Of a DNA stretch of 64,000 nt, positions 58,168-64,000 are shown in pieces. Location of the stretch: NCBI GenBank assembly GCA_030533445.1, contig CM060064.1, positions 6,114,879-6,178,878 on the forward strand. Direction: 5' to 3'. The notes beneath the pieces were generated by a model that was not told where the DNA came from, did not search any database, and saw only the letters and a program-made list of their open reading frames with translations. This DNA comes from Cyprinodon diabolis. Lineage: Eukaryota; Chordata; Actinopteri; Cyprinodontiformes; Cyprinodontidae. The translations under genes and the position numbers were made by a program. Position 1 is the stretch's first letter. Every line of letters starts with the position of its first letter.

Positions 58168-59670
58168 CTATGAGATGAACTGAGGACCGCGGTGAGATAG
58201 TATTTCTTGTGGAATACCATGGAGTCGGAAAACATGCTTCACGAGAAGCTGGGCCGTCTGGAAAGCCGTGGGAAGTTTCCTGAGGGGAATTAAGTGACAG
58301 GCCTTGGAAAAACGGTCGACGATGGTTAAAATGGTGGACATACCTCTGGAAATCGGGAGACCTGTGACAAAATCTACGGCGATATGTGACCAAGGACGGG
58401 TTGGAACAGGTAGAGGATGCAGCAGACCAGAAGGTGGTTCATGAGAGGTCTTGTTTCTGGCGCAGATGGGACATGCCAAAACGTACTCCTTAACGTCCTT
58501 GTGTAGTGATGGCCACCAGAAACGTCTTGTAATGAGGACAATGGTTCTGCTCACTCCAGGATGGGCGGAAAATTTAGCTGCATGAATCCACTGGATCAAT
58601 TGGGATCTGACGGAAGATGGAACATAAGTTTTATTTGGAGGGCCGTTACCTGGGTCAGGTTCAGAGGCTAGGGCAGAGTTGATGAGATCAGTGATCTCCC
58701 AGGAAGCGACTCCAACAGTACAGGAGGCAGGAAGAACAGGCTCGGGTGTCTCAGGTTGATCAGTGGAGTACAGACGAGAGAGAGAATCGGGCTTGACGTT
58801 CTTGGAACCAGGTCTGTAAGATATAATGAGGTTGAAACGGGAAAAGAATAATGACCATATAGAGTGACGTGGATTGGATCGTTTTGCCGATTGGAGATAA
58901 GCCAGGTTTTTGTGGTCTGTCCAAACCAATACTGGATGCTCGGCCCCCTCGAGCCAGTGTCTCCATTCCTCCAGGGCGAGTTTAATGGCTAGAAGTTCTC
59001 GGTCTCCAACATCATAATTTTGCTCCGCTGGTGAGAGTCTACGTGAAAAAAAAGCACAGGGGTGAGTTTTTTGGTCTGAGTCAGATTGCTGAGATAAAAC
59101 GGCTCCAACACCGGAGTCAGATGCGTCCACCTCTAAGATAAACTGCTTAGAGGGATCTGGCTGGATAAGGATGGGTGCTCTGGAAAACAGGTTCTTTAAT
59201 TTTTCAAAAGCGTTTTGGGCTTCAGGTGTCCATTGAAAGGTCTTCTTCACAGAAGTCGGAGTTGTGAGAGGTAGAGCTGTTTGACTATAGTTCCTTATGA
59301 AGCGTCTGTAAAAGTTTGCAAACCCAAGAAATCTCTGAAGCTGTTTGCGGTTTTCAGGAGTCGGCCAGTCCAGAACTGCCTTTATCTTGTCTTCAGATGG
59401 CTTCACCTGCCTGCCCTCGAGCACAAACCCTAAAAAAGTGACAGATGGTTGGTGAAATTCACATTTTTCTGCTTTCACAAAGAGTTTGTATTCCAAAAGT
59501 CTCTGAACAACTAGACAAACATGTTTCTTGTGGTCAGAGAGGTTCTTGGAGTAAATCAAAATATCATCGATGTACACAAAAATGAATACGTTCAAAAAAT
59601 CTCTGAGAACGTCGTTGACAAGAGCTTGGAAGCAAGCAGGAGCGTTTGTGAGACCAAAAGGCATGACCAA
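58168..59670 (-). pseudogene. pol: pol: RT fingers/palm to integrase core
   Basis: 500 codons. RT with [13 protein letters not shown] and catalytic YIDD (33-36); RNase H with [13 protein letters not shown] (179-191) and [10 protein letters not shown]; integrase zinc motif H363, H370, C400, C403; integrase core D433 in [10 protein letters not shown]. The second core aspartate is replaced: ILSHRGPQF has His493 where the family has SDRGPQF. The frame stops at a TAG directly after PQFIS. So the integrase would be inactive even without the stop. Confidence 0.88.
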
Positions 59671-59753
59671 ATACTCAAATTGGCCTAAGGGGGTCTTAAA
59701 GGCTGTCTTCTATTCATCTCCTTCTCTTATTCTAAGGAGGTGATAAGCGTTTC

Positions 59754-60240
59754 TCAAATCGAGTTTAGTGAACACTGTTGCACCCTGAACAGGTTCAAAC
59801 GCTGATGCCAGTAATGGTAGGGGGTACTTATTTTTGACGGATTTAAGCCTCTGTAATCTATACAGGGTCGTAGGGAACCATCTTTTTTACCCACAAAAAA
59901 GAAACCAGCACCAAGAGGAGATGAAGATGGATGAATAATTCCAGCAGCTAGAGACTCATTGATACATTTTTCCATGGTCTCGCGTTCAGGTTTGGAGATG
60001 TTGTATAGTCTACTGCTGGGAAGGGGGGCTCCTGGTAGTAAATCTATGGCGCAGTCATATGGTCTGTGAGGTGGAAGAGACGTCGCACTGACCTTACTGA
60101 AGACTGGTGCTAGATCATGATACTCGGGAGGAACAGAAGTAAGGTCAGGAGAGTCCATCTCCCCCCTACCTCTAGGGGACTGAATAGCAGGAGCCGCAGA
60201 ACGAAGGCATGACTCATGACAGGAAGTGTACCAAATCGTC
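59754..60240 (-). pseudogene. pol: pol: N-terminal RT part
   Basis: Open from about 60240 in the frame that has [38 protein letters not shown] and [16 protein letters not shown]. The frame shifts near 59850 after RGLN, and a TAG near 59711 breaks the part that follows ([12 protein letters not shown]). Confidence 0.82.
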
Positions 60241-60624
60241 AATGTGGCGTTCAGCCCAGTTGATATGGGGGTTCTGACGTTCCAGCCACTCGAATCCCAG
60301 CACCAGAGGGGAGCATGCAGAAGGAAAAACAAAAAACGTTAAAGTTTCACGATGGTTTCCAGAGATTAAAAGTTCTAGAGGTTGTGTCTGATGAGTGACT
60401 TGATGAAGCTTCTTTCCATCAATAGCAGATACTCTTAGAGGCTTAGATAAAGGGACAGTCTCAATATTTAATTGCTGGACCAGATCTGAATCAATGAGAT
60501 TTCTTTCACACCCAGAGTCAATGAAAGCCGACAAGGTGAGATTCTGGTTGGAAAAAAAAAGAGTAGCAGGCAACATCAGATGAGGAGTTTTATCAGTTTT
60601 CAGATGGCCCGTCAGACTCCTCAA
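60214..60624 (-). CDS. pol: pol: retroviral-type aspartic protease
   Basis: 136 open codons. Active-site motif [13 protein letters not shown] (D-S-G), flap region, and a hydrophobic LVLGFEWL (the ILG-type motif). It overlaps the end of gag by four bases at 60621-60624 (ATG and stop overlap), the only join that looks natural. It would cut Gag-Pol during particle maturation. Its end runs into the next RT frame, which is in another phase, so a shift may lie near 60230. Confidence 0.75.
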   Translation of the reverse strand: MRSLTGHLKTDKTPHLMLPATLFFSNQNLTLSAFIDSGCERNLIDSDLVQQLNIETVPLSKPLRVSAIDGKKLHQVTHQTQPLELLISGNHRETLTFFVFPSACSPLVLGFEWLERQNPHINWAERHIDDLVHFLS

Positions 60625-61681
60625 TTCCTCTGACGGGCCCTGGCTTTTGACTTAGCCGGACATGAAGCAATGAAATTGCCAGTCTCACCACAGTACAGAC
60701 ACAGATTGCCTCTAAATCTTCGTTGTCTTTCCTCAGGGGATAGCCTTGTGTGTCCAATCTGCATGGGTTCGACCTCCGCTCCATCTGAGTGAGAGACTTG
60801 GACAGGCACAGAAAAAGTCTGGTTTTTAGACTTAGGCTTGGAACTGGGTTCTGTGGGTCCAGAAAAAACAGAAGCATTGTTAAATGCAGGAGCTGACACA
60901 GAAAAATTTAGACTTCTTTGTCTAGAGTGATTTCTAGTTCGGAGTCTGTTATCCAGTCTGATGGTAAAACGGATTAAGTCCTCCAAACTAGCTGGTTCGT
61001 CGATTGTGGCTAGTTCGTCCTGGATGTTATCATTTAAAGCCTTAAAATAAGCACTCTTAAGTGCACATTCGTTCCAACCTGAGGCTGCGGCTTTAACCCG
61101 GAAGTCAATGGAGAACTCAGCCACTGTAGAATTTCCCTGTTTTAAATTTAGCAGGGCTCGGGAATCAATTGTTTTATCTGAGTCGTGGTTAAATACTTGG
61201 GAAAACTCAGATATGAACTTGGAAAATGTACAAGAAAAACTGGACTCTGAAGAGAACCTTGCCTCTGCCCATTCAAGAGCTCGACCAGTGAGTTGAGAGA
61301 TTTGAAGGATATTTTTTTCCTATCATTCGGAAAACTGCCTGGAGATTGTTCAAAAAGTAAACGACATTGAAACAAAAATCCTTTACAATCCCTTTGGTTA
61401 CCTGAAAATCTTTCAGGCGGACTTGGACGGAACACAGGAAATGACGTCACTGCCGGTGACCTTAGAGGCGGAAGTGGATCCGGAACGGGACGTACTGCTG
61501 GCGTGGCATTAGCGCTTCCCATGTAGCTGGTATACGTTTGTAGCACTTGGTTCTGATGTTCAATTTTAGTGTGTAACTCACGGAGGGTATGCGCATGTCC
61601 AAGGATCTGAGCGTCCTGTTCCTCAAGCCTCCTCCGGAGGTGATCTGCTGGGCTTTGTGTTTGGCCGCAGTGTTCTGTCAT
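60621..61681 (-). pseudogene. gag: Gag of the full-length chromovirus, frameshifted
   Basis: Starts at ATG 61681-61679, inside the last six LTR bases, as in the element at 10972. N-terminus MTEHCGQTQSPADHLRR, then the Gag/capsid-like region. The frame is lost at a run of seven A (minus) at 61318-61312 and resumes in the frame read at 61124-60621 (FRVKAAASGWNECALKSAY). The zinc knuckle CLYCGETGNFIASC has Asn where CCHC has His, so metal binding is probably lost. Ends SKARARQRN at 60621. Confidence 0.85.
61664..61674 (-). promoter_or_regulatory. self-primer binding site
   Basis: On minus AACACTGCGGC, exact complement of GCCGCAGTGTT at 62248-62238 in the 5' LTR, which is 31 nt after the TATA-like TTCATAAG (62279-62272). 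Identical to the pair in the 10972-15860 element. Confidence 0.8.
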
Positions 61682-62390
61682 GATCGGTTTAATATCAAAC
61701 CCACATGCAGAACACAAAGGAGGCTGGGTAAAAGTTTAACAGAGTTTATTAAAGATGTTCGACACAAAAGACATGAACTGGATCTGGAACAGGTCCGGGG
61801 TTGGGTTCACTGAAGTCTGCAGAGATGATAGTTTGATTAGCTGGGCAGGCAGATGATTAAAGAGTCCTTTTAGATAATTCTGATTCTACCTTGACAGGGT
61901 CCAGGCTTCTCTTGTGAGAGAGGGAACCGTTGGGTCCAGAGACTGTTGGTTCAGCAAAGTGCTCAAGCAGCTGCAGCGTCTAGTTTCTGACTTTGAATGG
62001 CAGACCTTGATCAGAGTTTCCAGCTCTTCACAGAGAGCAGCAGGGGAAATCCAAAATAGGAATCTTCAGGTTTGGCTCAACAGGGCTGGAAGGCAGGTTA
62101 AGCTCACCCAGAGCTTCAGGCTTGAGACAGGTTTCCTGTGAGCAAAGACAGAGGAAGGTTAGAACCAGTTTTCTCACTTAGAGACAACTTAGATTCTTCA
62201 GGTAACAGAGGCTCAGGTTGCTAACCAAACTAAGGTCAACACTGCGGCGTCGAAGAAAGGTCTGGCAGCTGCTTATGAAGGGCAGGTCTCCTGATGAGTA
62301 GATGCATCTCAGGTGTGCTGGAGGGCTCCAGTCCAGGAGACCCACAGCGTACTCTGCTGGTGGAAGGTGGTACCTCTCCAGATCCCAACA
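61676..62390 (-). repeat. 5' LTR of the full-length chromovirus
   Basis: 715 bp. TATA-like TTCATAAG 62279-62272, predicted RNA start 62248, ATG of gag in the final six bases. Confidence 0.93.
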
Positions 62391-62395
62391 CAAAC

Positions 62396-63738
62396 AGTGA
62401 GACACTGATGATGATGTTCTCTCACTGCTTTCAGATCACAACTAACTTCTTTGTCACTGTTCTTAGGTTTCTTTTTCTTCAATTTAGAGAGACTTGCTTC
62501 ATCAGGGCCAAAACATGCTGACGCAACCTGTATCACTGTGTGAAATTTTTTTTACACCCCAAGTAATTCCTTGATAAAAACTCTGAATGAGTTCATCTGG
62601 TTTCTAATCATGTCAGGCTGTGGTCATGAAAGACCTTCTGTAGTGGTCAGTCTTGCACCAGATATGGAGAAGTCTATGACTAAAGAAATTCTGTTTGTGT
62701 TCAACATTTTTTTGAAGAGCATAAAACTCCCTTTTAACTGCAACAAACCTCCTCACAGGCTCAGTGTAAGCGGCCTTCTGCTGAGACCGGCTTGGGAGTG
62801 AAGCAGAGATACAAACAGAACATAGAAGCACTGATCTCATACATGTAAATCCCTTACCTTTCCGTAAAATTTGCCATTTTGAAACACCCAAATTGGTCAC
62901 CCACAAATTTTCCAGAGTCCGATGGGAAACCTATTGCAGAACTTTCTTTGATTGCCGTGGAGGTAAGCAATCAATTCAATCCGGTCTGCTTAAGTAGAGA
63001 AACATCTAAAGCATGAAGGATAGTGGGCACTGAGCACCAGGGTTAACATATCCTAACTGTACTACATGCATAATAAATATTACATTTTTTTATTTCACAT
63101 ATATACCTTGAAGAAAAGGTGCATAGAGTTTCTTTAACTAGTTCTCTCTCACACAATTGCTTTATTTCTATTTTAGTCAGTAAGATGTTAATGTTTCTTT
63201 GCATATTCATAACATTTAGTTAAATCTTTTTAGATCAAGTTCTGAATTTTAATGGCACTGGGAGTTCGTGTAGACTCTGTGTAATGTGAATTATCAGGCA
63301 ATTCAAAAGCCGGAGTTAAAATAAGTGCTAATTATTTAGATACCTTTCATTCAACAAACAGAGAGCATTATAGGTGTTGCAGTGCCCAGAGTTCTCTCGC
63401 AAGTTTTATTATCATAATGCCAATAAAAACAACCATACTATAATAGGTGTGAATAATAGTGTAGCTATTGTTAAATACTTTAACAAAAAATGAAAAAGAG
63501 GGAAATGATAGAATTATGACAATTAGTCTGAAGATGAAGAATTTCTGTGCCTTTGAAGTACGGGTGGGCAATATGGCAAAAATATATCTAGTTAGCTATA
63601 GCTGGAATAATGAAACAATTGACACAATTATGGCATTAACACTCGATTCTCGTAAGCTGCTTTAGCAACAATGTGTATCTTTAGCCACTAGGGGTGCTAG
63701 ACTCCCCTGAAAGCAACTGTTAGAAGAGCAGCTAGCAT
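62396..63738. other. mostly unrecognised; L2 3' UTR scrap at 62728-62822
   Basis: 62728-62822 on minus matches the GTTAAAAGGGAGTTTT / GAGCCTG module of the L2 3' UTR. The rest has no feature that I recognise. Confidence 0.5.
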
Positions 63739-64000
63739 TGTCATAAGCAGGACAAATGGACCCAGTATTCAAGGTGAGTCAGATAATGGGAAGTTTCAAA
63801 ACATTTAATGACAGAGATAATTAAAACAGAATGGGACGTGGGCTGCTGAGGATAAGTGGGCTGCAGCAGCTGCAGGAGGGGTGCAGCATCGCCCAATCAC
63901 TGACACCCTGGAAGGAGAAATACAGGTAAGTGACCACGATCATCTGACAGAGGATGATTATCTGAGTGAGTCACTTACCTGGTTTAACAGTTCAGTCCTT
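63739..64000 (-). mobile_element. LTR cut by the window end
   Basis: Aligns with the start of the solo LTR at 55606 (GACCCAGTATTCA; CATCTGACAGAGGATGATTA versus CTGACGGAGGACGATTATG). Whether it is solo or part of a full element cannot be told here. Confidence 0.65.

Larger units (their letters stand above)
56588..62390 (-). mobile_element. full-length Ty3/Gypsy chromovirus, inactivated
   Basis: Minus strand. LTRs at 56588-57301 (714 bp) and 61676-62390 (715 bp), about eight differences; 5-bp duplication CAAAC. Order Gag, protease, RT, RNase H, integrase, chromodomain. Breaks seen: slip at T7 61312-61318 in gag, frameshift near 59850, TAG near 59711, TAG at 58168-58170, plus loss of one zinc-knuckle His and one integrase Asp. 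Purine tract GAGAGGGGGGTAC beside 57302. The self-primer is intact. Confidence 0.93.

Overview
The window reads as a piece of a teleost fish genome made almost entirely of transposable elements. The evidence is the set of element families, not a host gene: L2/Maui-type LINE with an (ATTGA)n-like tail, a Penelope-like element with a GIY-YIG endonuclease, chromodomain Ty3/Gypsy (sushi-like chromovirus) elements with many solo LTRs, hAT non-autonomous elements, and the tRNA-headed short repeats common in ray-finned fish. I cannot name the species. I found no host protein-coding exon, rRNA or functional tRNA gene that I can defend.

Layout. 1-3.5 kb: a complete, very young, non-autonomous chromovirus (316-2961, minus strand, 5-bp TSD GTTTT) that encodes only a Gag-chromodomain fusion, inserted in an older dispersed repeat. 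3.5-7.2 kb: non-coding, with a palindrome and a CTCF-like site. 7.2-16.5 kb: two head-to-head Penelope-like copies bounded by a 12-bp direct repeat; the right copy is split by a second non-autonomous Gag-only chromovirus (10972-15860). 16.5-23.6 kb: AT-rich unique-looking DNA with candidate conserved regulatory blocks and a poly-C/hairpin structure. 23.6-25.2 kb: non-autonomous hAT. 25.6-28.4 kb: short repeats, LINE tails and a solo LTR (27706-28437, TSD TTGTG). 28.9-41.5 kb: degenerate repeats (THAP-like, LTR and LINE remnants), an (AT)n tract and long stretches without recognisable content. 43.4-50.9 kb: an L2 LINE tail on plus and a nearly full L2 on minus, the latter broken by a hAT (48503-49770). 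54.2-56.4 kb: solo LTR of the first chromovirus family, then a hAT MITE split by another solo LTR. 56.6-62.4 kb: a structurally complete but mutated autonomous chromovirus on minus (TSD CAAAC). The window ends inside one more LTR.

How the parts relate. Three complete LTR elements (316-2961, 10972-15860, 56588-62390) share a replication signature: the bases next to the 5' LTR are an exact 10-11 nt complement of the sequence 31-33 nt downstream of the LTR TATA box, which is what Tf1/sushi-type self-priming predicts. Two of the three carry Gag only; the third has protease, RT, RNase H, integrase and chromodomain but is broken at several places. This fits a parasite/partner relationship in which Gag-only elements borrow Pol from full-length relatives; the trans supply is inference.
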